A stretch of DNA of 29,167 nucleotides. Source: a virus. The stretch covers positions 1-29,167 of the IMG/VR virus record IMGVR_UViG_3300005548_000484; one strand, written 5' to 3'. The position numbers and the translations under genes were made by a program. Below the pieces are notes generated by a model. It was given only the letters and a program-made list of their open reading frames with translations. It was not told the DNA's origin and did no database searches. Within the stretch, counting starts at the first letter, position 1; every line of letters begins with the position of its first letter. Below are positions 7,726 through 18,882 of the stretch, piece by piece.

Positions 7726-10700
7726 ATGCATCCCAACGCCCCAGAGATTGCCGGCGGCCGCGTTGTGCTGCTCTCGGGCCCGTTTGGCTCGCCTGAGCGC
7801 ACGATCGAGCTCGAGCGGCCGATGGCAGTCGCCGAGATCGTGGCGGCCTATGATCTCGCCTTCAACGTGCCGACCGTCGCCGTCATGGATGGCGAGCCCG
7901 TTATGCGCGGGACGTGGGCCGTCAAGATGGTGCGCCCCGGCGAGTCACTGGCGTTCATCGCCGTGCCGCGCGGCGGTGGCAACGGCGGCGGAAAGCAGAT
8001 CGTTGGCCTAATCGCGGCGATCGCGCTGTCAGTTGCCGCCCCGCTGGTCGGCGGGTTCGTCGCCGGCGCATTGGGCTTCACGGCGGGCACGGCTGCGTTC
8101 ACCATCGCATCGTCTGTGACGTCGATCGCGTTCCTGCTCGGCGGCACGGCGCTTCTCAGCCCGCTGCTGTCGCAGCCGTCGCCTTCGTCGTCGAACGACA
8201 CCGCAGGTTCGGTTTATTCGGCAAGCGCTGCCAGCAACACAGCGGCGCCGCTCGACATCATCCCGGTGCTCTACGGGCGCCTCCGCTACCCGCCGCGCTT
8301 CGCGTCGCGCCCCTACGCGGAGTATTCGGGCAACGACCAATATCTCTACCAGCTTTTCTGCCTGACGCCGGGGCTGGCCAAGGTCGAGAAGATCGAGATC
8401 GATGACACCGAAGCGTGGAACTCCACGGACGGCTACTCGGCCACCTTTACGGATCTCACCTTCGAATTCATCGAGCCAGGCGACTCGATTACGCTGTTCC
8501 CGGCGAACGTCGAGACCTCTTCGGAGGTGTCCGGCCAAACGGTGCCGGATCCGCCGGCGGTGCTCGGCCCCTTCGTGGTCAACGCTTCCGGCACGACGAT
8601 CAATCGCATCGCCGTCGACTTCGCGTTCCCGGCCGGCTTGGGCCAGTCCGATAGCGGCGGGCAGGGCATCGATACCCTGTCGGTTAAGCTGCGCGCCGAA
8701 TATCAGCAGGTAGATGACAGCGGGACGCCGATCGGCGGTTGGTCCGATGTCTTCCGCGAGACGATCTCGTTCGGGACGCGCACGCCGCAGCGGCTGAGTC
8801 GCGCGGCTGATGTAACACCGGCTCGCTACCAGGTCCGCTTCTCGTCGGAACAGGCCTTCAATCCGGACAGCACCACCAAGGTAGACGCCTGCTCGTGGGT
8901 AGGCCTGCGCGGCTACCTCACCGGCTTCGTGACGCCGCCGAATTGCACGATGCTGGCCATGAAGATCAAGGCCAACGATCAGCTCAGCCAGTTCTCGGCG
9001 TCCCAGATCAACGTCACCGCTCAGCGTTGGCTGCCGATTTGGGACGGCACGTCATGGAGCGCTCCGCAGTCGACGCAGTCGATCGCCTGGGCAGCCGCAG
9101 ACATGCTGCGCGACACGAGCTACGGCATCTCGGTCGCCGATACAAAATATGATGTATCAGCTCTTTTGACGCTCGATGCGACCTGGACGAGCCGTGGCGA
9201 CACCTTCAATGCCATTTTTGATAGCGCTCAGACCGCCAAGGACGCGCTGACCGCGATCCTGCGCGCCGGTCGCACCCAAGCGGTTCGCATGGCTGGCCGG
9301 ATCGGCTTTGTCCGCCTTGAGCCCAAGTCGATCAAGCGCGCGGTCTTCACGCCGCTCAACGTCATCCGCGGCTCGTTCCAGCACAAGCTTGTCCTCTTCG
9401 ATGATACGGCGCCGGATAGCGTCAATATCTCGTACTTCGACAAGACGGTATGGGACACCCGCGAGGTGCTCTGCACCATCGGCGCCATTGGCAGCGAGGA
9501 TCCGCAGGATGTCACGCTGTTCGGCGTCGACAATCACGACCAGGCTTGGCGTGAGGGCATCACCGCCGCTGCGATCAACGCATATCAGCGCGAGTTCGTC
9601 AGCTTCACGGCAGAATGGGAAGGCAAGCTTCTCGTTCGCGGCGACCCCGTGCTTGTCATGCATCCATTTATCGAGGGTGTTGCGCAGGCCAAGGTTGCCT
9701 CGCGAACGGCGCGAGTCATTACGATCGATAGAGATGTCGATCCGCCGGAAGCCGATGGCTATGTCATTCTTCGCGATGCAACCGGGCAGGAATGGGGACC
9801 CTGCCTGATCACGTCAATAGTTGGCCGGGTCATCACTCTTGATGCCACCGACTTTGGCATCGTCGAAGCCAACATGGGCGATCTTGACGATCTGCTGGCC
9901 GGCGATCGCGAAGAAAGTGCCGCCCTCCTGCTATGCGATGGCGAGACGAGGCCTTTCAACGGGCTTGTGGTTTCGGCGACACCAGATTCTTCCGGCCACG
10001 TCGATCTCCTTTGCGTAATCGACGCGCCGGAGGTCTACGCCGCCGATCATACCGAGACGATGCCGTCGCCATGGACGACGCCGACGTTGCCACCGGCGAC
10101 CAACCCTCTGCCGGTGATCTACCAGTTGACCGGCGCCCTGGTTGCTGCGGTTGGAGGTCTCGAGCTCACGGCGATGTGGTTGCCAGCCGCCGGCGCGACC
10201 TCCTATGTGGCTGAAGCATCTTACGATCTAGGCGCGACATGGACGCCAGTATACTCGGGCGCCCAGAACCGCTTCACTGCGTCCATAAACCCTCAGCCGC
10301 CGATGCTGCGTGTGGCCGGCATCAATGTTGCTCAAGGGCCGTGGAGCACGCTGACCTTTTCGGTCCTCGATATGCCGCCGGGCGGCGGCTACATCGGCAT
10401 TCACGGATTCGATCCTCAGCTCCGGGCCCTGCAGTCTTACGTTACCCAGTCGATCGCCGATCTCAGCGAAAATCTCGAAGCGGTGTCGTCGACGCTGCAG
10501 GACCAGGATATGGCCAACGCCGTCGACAAGCGGCAGGTGCTCGCAGACTTAAGTTCGCAGGTCGGCAGCGTGTTGGCGACGGTGCAGATCGTCGCGGAAA
10601 CGCTGGCGACCGCTACTGCCGCCGCTGCCGCCGTTGCGACCCTGGCGCAGGCCACTGCTAATGGTGCGAGTGCCTCCGGTCTCATCAAGATGGAAGTCCA

Positions 10701-10920
10701 GTCGACGCCATTAGGGGCGGCGGTGAAGGTCATCCAGAGCCTCCAAACAGATGACAGCGGTGTCGTCGTTAGCGCCATGGAGGCCCTTCAGATCGACGAA
10801 GACGGTCTCTCGACGAAGACAATAATCGCCGACATCTGCCTTTGGACGAACTCCGATGGCACCGCCGCCATGATCTGGGACTCCCGGTTCGGCAATTTCT
10901 CTGTGGGATCGGCAACATGA
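7726..10920 (+). CDS. tail tip host-specificity hub, TipJ/gpJ-like
   Basis: The 1064-aa product is the central tail tip protein that contacts the receptor, in the position of lambda gpJ. Residues 1-82 look like the beta-grasp (gpI-like) domain seen at the start of TipJ proteins and end in PRGGGNGGG. Residues ~92-150 are very hydrophobic and Gly/Ala-rich. Then comes 'LDIIPVLYGRLRYPPRFASRPYAEYSGNDQYLYQL', typical of this family. A fibronectin-III-like stretch lies around 790-885, and Ala-rich helices near 905-990 resemble a coiled-coil stalk before a short beta end. The start is ATG 7726, downstream of a CTTCCGGAAG palindrome whose GGAAG can act as ribosome-binding site. The stop overlaps the next start as ATGA. 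Confidence 0.88.
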   Translation: MHPNAPEIAGGRVVLLSGPFGSPERTIELERPMAVAEIVAAYDLAFNVPTVAVMDGEPVMRGTWAVKMVRPGESLAFIAVPRGGGNGGGKQIVGLIAAIALSVAAPLVGGFVAGALGFTAGTAAFTIASSVTSIAFLLGGTALLSPLLSQPSPSSSNDTAGSVYSASAASNTAAPLDIIPVLYGRLRYPPRFASRPYAEYSGNDQYLYQLFCLTPGLAKVEKIEIDDTEAWNSTDGYSATFTDLTFEFIEPGDSITLFPANVETSSEVSGQTVPDPPAVLGPFVVNASGTTINRIAVDFAFPAGLGQSDSGGQGIDTLSVKLRAEYQQVDDSGTPIGGWSDVFRETISFGTRTPQRLSRAADVTPARYQVRFSSEQAFNPDSTTKVDACSWVGLRGYLTGFVTPPNCTMLAMKIKANDQLSQFSASQINVTAQRWLPIWDGTSWSAPQSTQSIAWAAADMLRDTSYGISVADTKYDVSALLTLDATWTSRGDTFNAIFDSAQTAKDALTAILRAGRTQAVRMAGRIGFVRLEPKSIKRAVFTPLNVIRGSFQHKLVLFDDTAPDSVNISYFDKTVWDTREVLCTIGAIGSEDPQDVTLFGVDNHDQAWREGITAAAINAYQREFVSFTAEWEGKLLVRGDPVLVMHPFIEGVAQAKVASRTARVITIDRDVDPPEADGYVILRDATGQEWGPCLITSIVGRVITLDATDFGIVEANMGDLDDLLAGDREESAALLLCDGETRPFNGLVVSATPDSSGHVDLLCVIDAPEVYAADHTETMPSPWTTPTLPPATNPLPVIYQLTGALVAAVGGLELTAMWLPAAGATSYVAEASYDLGATWTPVYSGAQNRFTASINPQPPMLRVAGINVAQGPWSTLTFSVLDMPPGGGYIGIHGFDPQLRALQSYVTQSIADLSENLEAVSSTLQDQDMANAVDKRQVLADLSSQVGSVLATVQIVAETLATATAAAAAVATLAQATANGASASGLIKMEVQSTPLGAAVKVIQSLQTDDSGVVVSAMEALQIDEDGLSTKTIIADICLWTNSDGTAAMIWDSRFGNFSVGSAT

Positions 10921-11717
10921 ACTCTCGCGCCGTAGCCCTTAACGATCTCGACATCGTGGCCATTATCGAGAGCGCACCTGGCGGGGGTAGGCTCACGGAG
11001 TCGTCGGCGCCGTGTAATCGCCCGGCCGTCGATCCAGCGAATTGGCTCGCCAACAACAAGTTTAACACCGCGTTCGATTACTACGAGCTGCTTGTCCCGG
11101 TGCAGACTGTTTCGATTACCCATGCGCTGCTCGCAACCGCGTCGAATCTGGTGTTCTCATCTATCGGCCTGTCGATCACCATCAAAGGTACGCAGGCCGA
11201 TAGAGACATCGTGCTTTACGCGCACGGCCTGGGGTACGTCCCGACCTATATGGTTGCGTACAACGGCGCCCGCCTGCCGGCGGGAATGCATACTATTATC
11301 CGCGGGTCCGGCACCACTTCACAGCGCAGCCGCGCCATATCCCATTGGGCCGACACGACCAACATCTACCTGCGCGAACACTGCACGTCAGGCGATGTCG
11401 ATCTCGAGGCCGACACTCTCTCGTACCAGGTGCTGATCTTCACGCGGCCGGCCCGCGATCCGCTGGTGCAGGATCTGCTGTCCTACAATGACACTACCGG
11501 TGTCGCGCTTATTGATCACGGCCGCGTCCGCAGTGACCGCCACTACCTGCGGAAGGCAATAGCCGCGGAAAGCAGCTTCGACATCAATCTTGGCGCGACA
11601 ATGGATCTCAACGACGGCTTCGTCCGCGTCGTCACCGGCGGCGTCATCTTTGATGAACCGGGCTACGGCGGCTCGTGGGCCGGCCCCCCGTTCGTACCGG
11701 TCAGCGGTGTCTACTGA
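10917..11717 (+). CDS. tail-associated protein, function unknown
   Basis: This encodes 266 aa. I chose ATG 10917, which overlaps the TGA of the tip gene (ATGA); a longer frame exists upstream but lies inside the tip gene. The protein looks beta-rich, with a N-terminal section containing 'PANWLANNKFNTAFDYYELL', a middle part 'ADRDIVLYAHGLGYVPTYMVAYNGARLPAG' and a Gly/Pro-rich C-terminus. I do not recognise a family. Its place between the host-specificity hub and the fibre genes, with coupled starts and stops on both sides, suggests a tip or fibre-attachment component. Confidence 0.7.
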   Translation: MNSRAVALNDLDIVAIIESAPGGGRLTESSAPCNRPAVDPANWLANNKFNTAFDYYELLVPVQTVSITHALLATASNLVFSSIGLSITIKGTQADRDIVLYAHGLGYVPTYMVAYNGARLPAGMHTIIRGSGTTSQRSRAISHWADTTNIYLREHCTSGDVDLEADTLSYQVLIFTRPARDPLVQDLLSYNDTTGVALIDHGRVRSDRHYLRKAIAAESSFDINLGATMDLNDGFVRVVTGGVIFDEPGYGGSWAGPPFVPVSGVY

Positions 11718-12532
11718 TGGGACGGTTTGCCTACGACAATATCGCTGGTGCCTTCGAGCACCTCGATAGTGGGGGCCGCGTCGTATGGCGCAGCGACGCG
11801 GCGCCAGCCGCGCTGTTGCCGCCATCGTCGTGGCTAAGCTATTCGGGAAACGTAGTCTTTCCTGAGTTCTTCCATGGCAACGCCATCTACTACGGATGGA
11901 ACGGCGGCGTTGGCGGCGGGGCGGTCTATCAGGGAGTTAGCTTTGCCACGGTCCATCCAGGAACGTGGGGGCCGGATCAAGCCAGTCCTTATAACATCCC
12001 TCGCGTCACAATCGGGACAGTGCCGAAGGACTGCAACTACATCGATGTGGTCGCCAATCTAACGCAGACCCAAGGCACTTATTCGTTCTTCTTCTCGTTG
12101 GTGTCGATCTACCAGAAGCAGGGCCAGAGTACATATCTCGACGGCGGCTGCGCGGTCTTGGAGGGAACGCACGCCTGGCGCAAGATCATCAAGGTTGTTC
12201 TCGCGCCAACCGATAACGGCGATGGTACGCGCAACGTCTACCTCGAAGCCTACCAATCGGTGAAATACCAGGCGCAGTTCACCAACGACATCGGCGGCAA
12301 TATGAAGACCGGCGTGCAAAGCTACGACGGCAGTGCGACGGCGGCTTGGCAGAATCTTTGGACGCACGATGGCGATCCCACCGGCTGGTTGAGTTTTCCG
12401 CTGGCCGGTAGCGGCAACGACATCCATTCGATGCGCGGCGGCTCCGGTCAGCCATCAACGTCAGACCCAACGACGTACACCTCAACTTGGGCCGTCACGC
12501 TAAGCGTCCGTCCCGGATTCGCGCACCCCTAA
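11717..12532 (+). CDS. tail-associated protein, function unknown
   Basis: This encodes 271 aa from ATG 11717, coupled to the previous gene as TGATG. It is rich in aromatic residues and Gly (for example 'WLSYSGNVVFPEFFHGNAIYYGWNGG') and appears all-beta, with 'NYIDVVANLTQTQGTYSFFFSLVSIYQ' and a closing 'TSTWAVTLSVRPGF'. Aromatic, beta-rich proteins in this position often form part of the distal tail or bind a surface sugar, but I cannot name a family. The next gene starts 18 bases downstream with a TTG codon. Confidence 0.7.
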   Translation: MGRFAYDNIAGAFEHLDSGGRVVWRSDAAPAALLPPSSWLSYSGNVVFPEFFHGNAIYYGWNGGVGGGAVYQGVSFATVHPGTWGPDQASPYNIPRVTIGTVPKDCNYIDVVANLTQTQGTYSFFFSLVSIYQKQGQSTYLDGGCAVLEGTHAWRKIIKVVLAPTDNGDGTRNVYLEAYQSVKYQAQFTNDIGGNMKTGVQSYDGSATAAWQNLWTHDGDPTGWLSFPLAGSGNDIHSMRGGSGQPSTSDPTTYTSTWAVTLSVRPGFAHP

Positions 12533-12550
12533 ACTCCTCGAGGCATCCCA

Positions 12551-15255
<2,705 letters not shown>

Positions 15256-15259
<4 letters not shown>

Positions 15260-16488
15260 TCATCCTTCCCGACAAAAACCGGCCAGTTAGCCGCGGCGTT
15301 TTTATGCCGATGCGGCGTAAGGACTGGATGTGGGGTTCGCAGCGGCGAAGCTGCAGCGATACGGCCGATCAGACCAGATGGCATATCGACGCGCTTCATC
15401 CCGATACGCGCGAAGTCATGTGGCGGGGATGGTTCGACGATCGCGAGGACGCCGACGCGTTTCTCTTCGCCGCGATCACCGGCTCGATCATCAGTGAGCC
15501 ATCGATCGCCGCTCTCCCCGTGGAGACGTGGCCATCGTTTTGGCATCCCGACATTTTCGGCGAAGTGCCGGTTCTCTACGCCGCCACGTCAGTCACATTT
15601 CTGACCACCACCGGGGCCGGCAGTTATTCGGTTCCACTCGATTGGACTAACAACGCCCTCAATTCCGGGAAGACGATAGGAGGCGGAGGGACTGGCGGCA
15701 TCTCGGGAGCGGCCGGCAACGGCGGCGGCGGCGGCGGCGCATATTCTTCGACCTCAAATATCACGCTGACACCCGGTGGAACCGCCAGCTATTCAGTAGG
15801 CAATACGGCGGGGGACAGCTGGTTCAACGGCGCTTCCCTGGCGGCTTCGTCGGTGGGTTCCAAAGGTGGAACCAGCGCATCAGTTCTGACGGCCGGCAGC
15901 GGTGGTGTAGGCACGAGCGGTGTCGGAACCGTCCGCAACAGCGGCGGCAACGGTGGCACCGGCAGCAACAATACCGCAGGCGGCTCGGGCGGCGGGGGTG
16001 CCGGAGGTCCAAACGGTCCCGGCGGCGCCGGAGGCAATAGCTCGAGCAGCAACGTCTCGAATGGTGGCGGCGGCGGCGGAAGCGGCGGCGGCGGAAGCGG
16101 CACCGGGGGCGCCTCTGCAAGCGGTGCATCAAATTCCGGCAGCACCGGTACAGCCGGCGGCAACAACTCCGCAGGCACCGGCGGAGGAACCGCGGGCACA
16201 AGTTCGGTTGCGGGCGGCGCGGGCTCGAATGGCGGCGGCGGCGGCGGTCACGGTGACACTTCCGGCGCAGGCGGTGTCGGCGGAGCAGGCGGCGCCGGTA
16301 CCGATTTCGACGCGAGTCATGGTCCCGGCGGCGGCGGCGGCGGCTCTCGAAATGGCAAGGCCGGCGGTGTTGCGGCGCTATATGGCGCCGGCGGCGGTGG
16401 CGGCAACTCTCCCGCAACGGGGGCGAAAGGCATCGTTGTTGTCACCTACGTGCCAATCGTCAACTCGATGCTGATGATGTTTTACTAG
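15256..16488 (+). CDS. glycine-rich tail fibre adhesin
   Basis: This encodes 410 aa from ATG 15256, overlapping the fibre stop (ATGA). Residues 1-105 form a folded N-terminal part with many Trp/Asp ([12 protein letters not shown], '[20 protein letters not shown]'). After '[18 protein letters not shown]' the rest is a glycine-rich domain: long runs of GGxGG, GGGGGG and GSGG, and the typical end '[12 protein letters not shown]'. Domains of this type in phage adhesins (for example the polyglycine II sandwich of T-even gp38) carry variable recognition loops. It probably forms the tip of the neighbouring collagen-like fibre. The stop codon is part of CTAG, shared with the opposing gene. Confidence 0.82.
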
Positions 16489-16763
16489 GAGCCCTTTTGG
16501 GCGACTTCTCTCTGCTTTGCTGCAGCCACGGCGTCGTCCAAAATCTTCAGATACCGCTCGAAGGCGACAAGTTCCTCGGGGCTCATTGGCTCGCCGGGTC
16601 GCCAGCTAAATGGGACCGTGTTCGCGAACGCAGTCTTCTCGTCGTACCCTTGCGACTCGGCGTCGTTCCGATCTGCCGCGCCGTCCTCGACGAGCTTATT
16701 CATTAGTTTGGTTCGCCCCGGGTTATGTCGTTTCGACGCGTATACCTTAGTATATTCCAGCAT
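16485..16763 (-). CDS. small conserved-looking protein of unknown function, opposite strand
   Basis: This encodes 92 aa. I chose the ATG at 16763 because GGGAGG lies about 10 bases upstream; the frame stays open further but that part overlaps the glycosyltransferase start and is Arg-rich and unlikely. The protein is soluble and charged: 'LEYTKVYASKRHNPGRTKLMNKL', 'SWRPGEPMSPEELVAFERYLKILDDAVAAAKQRE'. It ends tail to tail with the glycine-rich adhesin, both stops coming from one CTAG palindrome. It is the first minus-strand gene after 16 kb of plus-strand late genes, so it may be expressed in the lysogen. I do not recognise its family. Confidence 0.6.
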   Translation of the reverse strand: MLEYTKVYASKRHNPGRTKLMNKLVEDGAADRNDAESQGYDEKTAFANTVPFSWRPGEPMSPEELVAFERYLKILDDAVAAAKQREVAQKGS

Positions 16764-16788
16764 CAGGCAATAGGCCTCCCTTCCGAAA

Positions 16789-16804
16789 CCTTGCAGTCGC
16801 AAGG
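16789..16804. promoter_or_regulatory. inverted repeat in divergent intergenic region
   Basis: CCTTGC-AGTC-GCAAGG is a perfect 6-bp inverted repeat with a 4-base centre. It lies in the 68-bp gap between the divergent small minus-strand gene and the glycosyltransferase, so it could be an operator serving either gene. No clear -35/-10 pair is visible. Confidence 0.3.
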
Positions 16805-16831
16805 CTTCCCGCGTTCTCCAGAGGAATCTGC

Positions 16832-17983
16832 ATGCGTTTTCACGTCGTAGCGTTGCCGCATACCCAAACCACATCGGCGTTCTCGGCCTGTGCCTACACC
16901 AACAAGGTAGTCGGCTTTTGCAAGATGATGATGGCGCGCGGTCACGAGGTCTTCCTCTACGCCGGCGAGCAGAACGACGCACCCTGCACCGAACTGATCA
17001 CCTGCGTCAGCGAGACCAAGCGTGCCGAGATCGTCGGCGACAAACCCTATGTCGAGGCCAGTTTCGACTACCTGCTGCCTCATTGGCAGACGTTCAACTA
17101 CCGTGCGATCGCCGGGATCATCGAACGCCGTCAACCCCACGACTTCCTGTGCCTGATCGGCGGCCTTGCTCAAAAGCAGGTGGCGGATGCACTGCCTGGC
17201 ATGACGGCTGTCGAATGGGGCGTGGGCTACGGTGGCGTATTCGCGCCATACCGCGTTTTCGAGAGCTACGCCTGGATGCATACCCACTACGGCGCCGCCG
17301 CGAGAAGTCCGACCGACGGTGACGGCAAATGGTACGATGCCGTGATCCCGGGCTACCTCGACCCTGCCGATTTCCCATTCAAGGGTGATCAGCCGGCACA
17401 AGCCAAACCCTATTACCTTTTCATAGGGCGCCTCGTCGAGCGCAAGGGTTTCCAGATCGCGATCGATGCCTGCAACGCGTTGGGTGCCCATCTTGTGCTT
17501 GCCGGTCCAGGCGCGCCTCCGGCTGGCGCCGACTATCGGGGAGTCGTCGGGCCGGTTGAGCGAGGTCGACTGATGGCCGGCGCGACTGCAGTGTTCGTGC
17601 CCACGCGCTATATCGAGCCGTTCGGCAACGTCGCGATCGAGGCCATGGCCTGCGGCACGCCGGTCATCACCACGGACTGGGGAGCCTTTACCGAAACGGT
17701 CGTCGACGGAGTCACAGGCTTCCGGTGTCACACGCTTAGAGAGTTCGTCGACGCCGCAAAGCGCGCGCCAGAACTCGATTCTTCGGTTATCCGGAAGCAT
17801 GTCGTCGAGCGTTACTCACTTGAAGTCGTTGGCGCCAAATACGAACGCTATTTCAAAAGGCTCGATGGCCTCTGGGGCATCGGGTGGCACGACCTGTCGG
17901 GCGTCGAAGCCGAACCGGCGCACCTTGGCGCGCCGGTTAAATCGCGGCGACGGGCTAAAACTTCCAGTTCAAGCCGACCTTGA
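16832..17983 (+). CDS. glycosyltransferase, GT-B fold, GT4 family
   Basis: The 383-aa product is a retaining GT4-type sugar transferase. The C-terminal donor domain is clear: 'YYLFIGRLVERKGFQIAIDA' (residues 195-214), 'LVLAGPG', and the E-x7-E motif E262-PFGNVAI-E270, followed by 'AMACGTPVITTDWGAFTETVVDGVTGF'. The N-terminal acceptor domain has 'CAYTNKVVGFCKMMMARGHEVFLYAG'. The start has AGGA 7 bases upstream. The last ~35 residues are basic, Ser-rich and overlap the opposing barrel gene by 29 bp. A phage enzyme here could alter the host O-antigen or capsule (lysogenic conversion) or glycosylate virion proteins such as the Thr-rich collagen-like fibre; the sequence alone does not tell which. 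Confidence 0.88.
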   Translation: MRFHVVALPHTQTTSAFSACAYTNKVVGFCKMMMARGHEVFLYAGEQNDAPCTELITCVSETKRAEIVGDKPYVEASFDYLLPHWQTFNYRAIAGIIERRQPHDFLCLIGGLAQKQVADALPGMTAVEWGVGYGGVFAPYRVFESYAWMHTHYGAAARSPTDGDGKWYDAVIPGYLDPADFPFKGDQPAQAKPYYLFIGRLVERKGFQIAIDACNALGAHLVLAGPGAPPAGADYRGVVGPVERGRLMAGATAVFVPTRYIEPFGNVAIEAMACGTPVITTDWGAFTETVVDGVTGFRCHTLREFVDAAKRAPELDSSVIRKHVVERYSLEVVGAKYERYFKRLDGLWGIGWHDLSGVEAEPAHLGAPVKSRRRAKTSSSSRP

Positions 17984-18647
17984 CGGTGTCGAACCCGAGG
18001 TTCGTCCAGTTGTCGAACTTGTATCCTGCCGGCGTCGGCGGGTCGGCCGCGATTGCGGTCTGGTATCCATGCCCGGTTCCGAAGCCGTAGTGGTCGTATT
18101 CGACCTTGACGCTAACATTTTCGGTCAACGCTTGCTCGAGCCCGACTCCGGCAACCCAACCGAGGAAGCCATCGGCCGGCGTTCCGACGTAGTTGGGGTT
18201 CGTGGTCTGCTGAAGAGCGCGGCCGCCATATAAAGCTGCACCGCCCTTGGCATAGAGCAGAGTATTGCCGAAACCGACGCCGAGGCGCCCCGTGAGATCT
18301 GCATAGGCACCTCCGCTAAGCGTCAAGTCCTGATGCGACGCGGCGTGAGACGAGCCGATAACGCCGGAGCCGGAGGCCGAGGCATAGCCGACGTCAACTT
18401 CGGGGCCGAAGACGATATTGCCAGTCTGGAAGTTGTACCCGGCCTGTACGCCACCAAGGGCTCCGGCGACCGGATAGTTGAACGGGCCCGGGACGACGCC
18501 CGGCGAGGTATCGCTTACCGATGCGCTGCCCCAAGCATAGCCGCCGTGGACGCCGATATAGCCGCCCGACCAGTCGTGAACGTCACCCGCAAGGGCGGGC
18601 CCCATCATCAGGGCAAACACAGTCATCAGGATTGAAATAAACTTCAT
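17955..18647 (-). CDS. outer-membrane beta-barrel protein, Omp25/Omp31-like
   Basis: The 230-aa product has a clear signal peptide, MKFISILMTVFALMMGPALA, cut before GD. The mature part is a small barrel: 'WSGGYIGVHGGYAWGSAS', 'GALGGVQAGYNFQTGNIVFGPEVDVGYAS', 'LTGRLGVGFGNTLLYAKGGAALYGG', 'FLGWVAGVGLEQALTENVSVKVEYDHYGFG', and a final strand ending in Phe (VGLNWKF), the usual signal for outer-membrane insertion. ATG 18647 has AAGGAG 7 bases upstream; the upstream in-frame extension is discarded. It overlaps the glycosyltransferase tail to tail. Such barrels in phages are candidates for lysogenic conversion, for example receptor masking or replacement. Its leader contains a striking inverted-repeat structure. 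Confidence 0.87.
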   Translation of the reverse strand: MKFISILMTVFALMMGPALAGDVHDWSGGYIGVHGGYAWGSASVSDTSPGVVPGPFNYPVAGALGGVQAGYNFQTGNIVFGPEVDVGYASASGSGVIGSSHAASHQDLTLSGGAYADLTGRLGVGFGNTLLYAKGGAALYGGRALQQTTNPNYVGTPADGFLGWVAGVGLEQALTENVSVKVEYDHYGFGTGHGYQTAIAADPPTPAGYKFDNWTNLGFDTVKVGLNWKF

Positions 18648-18663
18648 GCGCTCTCCTTCTCGC

Positions 18664-18788
18664 TCGATCTGTCGGGGAGTTGGAAAGACCGCATCTGATG
18701 AGGTCCGCATTGACCTTGCAGAAAACGGCCGAGCACGAGGCGCGGCAGCCCTGTCAATATACGTCAATGCCTCCCCGACAGAGATCGA
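18664..18788 (-). ncRNA. candidate structured leader RNA upstream of the barrel gene
   Basis: Read on the minus strand, TCGATCTCTGTCGGGGAG (18788-18771) pairs with 18679-18664 over 16 bp with only a 2-base bulge. Directly inside, GCATTGAC (18770-18763) pairs with GTCAATGC (18714-18707). Within that loop, 18746-18728 forms a hairpin (GCCG-C-GC..GC-T-CGGC). Between the two 3' arms, 18705-18687 forms a 7-bp hairpin with one mismatch (GACC-T-CAT-CAG-ATG-C-GGTC). Together this is a closed, branched fold ending 16 bases before the barrel ATG. The arm CTCC could instead pair with the GGAG of the ribosome-binding site, so a switch is possible. Complementarity is seen; RNA function is inferred. DNA-level operators are an alternative. 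Confidence 0.45.
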
Positions 18789-18801
18789 GGAGCGCGTAGT
18801 T

Positions 18802-18882
18802 CGGTCCTATTAGACCGTCAGATGCGGGGTTTCCACGCCCCAGAGCACCTGCAGGCGCTCCAAGCCAATCCATATACGGATT
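18802..18882. promoter_or_regulatory. cluster of dyads in the divergent barrel/lysis intergenic region
   Basis: Four inverted repeats follow one another: CGGTC-6-GACCG (18802-18817), GGGG-8-CCCC (18826-18841), the near-perfect palindrome GAGCACCTGCAGGCGCTC (18843-18860, one mismatched pair) and AATCCATATACGGATT (18867-18882, one mismatched pair, TATA centre). They lie between the minus-strand barrel gene and the plus-strand lysis genes. This looks like an operator region for one or both promoters. No confident -35/-10 pair could be assigned. Confidence 0.4.

Noticed and set aside
15824-16417. Arg/His/Cys-rich minus-strand ORF over the glycine-rich adhesin
   Set aside because: It is the reverse complement of GGC/GGN runs. 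Its extreme composition is a by-product of the glycine codons.
17799-18233. 144-aa plus-strand ORF overlapping the glycosyltransferase and barrel genes
   Set aside because: It lies mostly antisense to the barrel gene, which has signal peptide, strands and C-terminal Phe. No start signal is visible.
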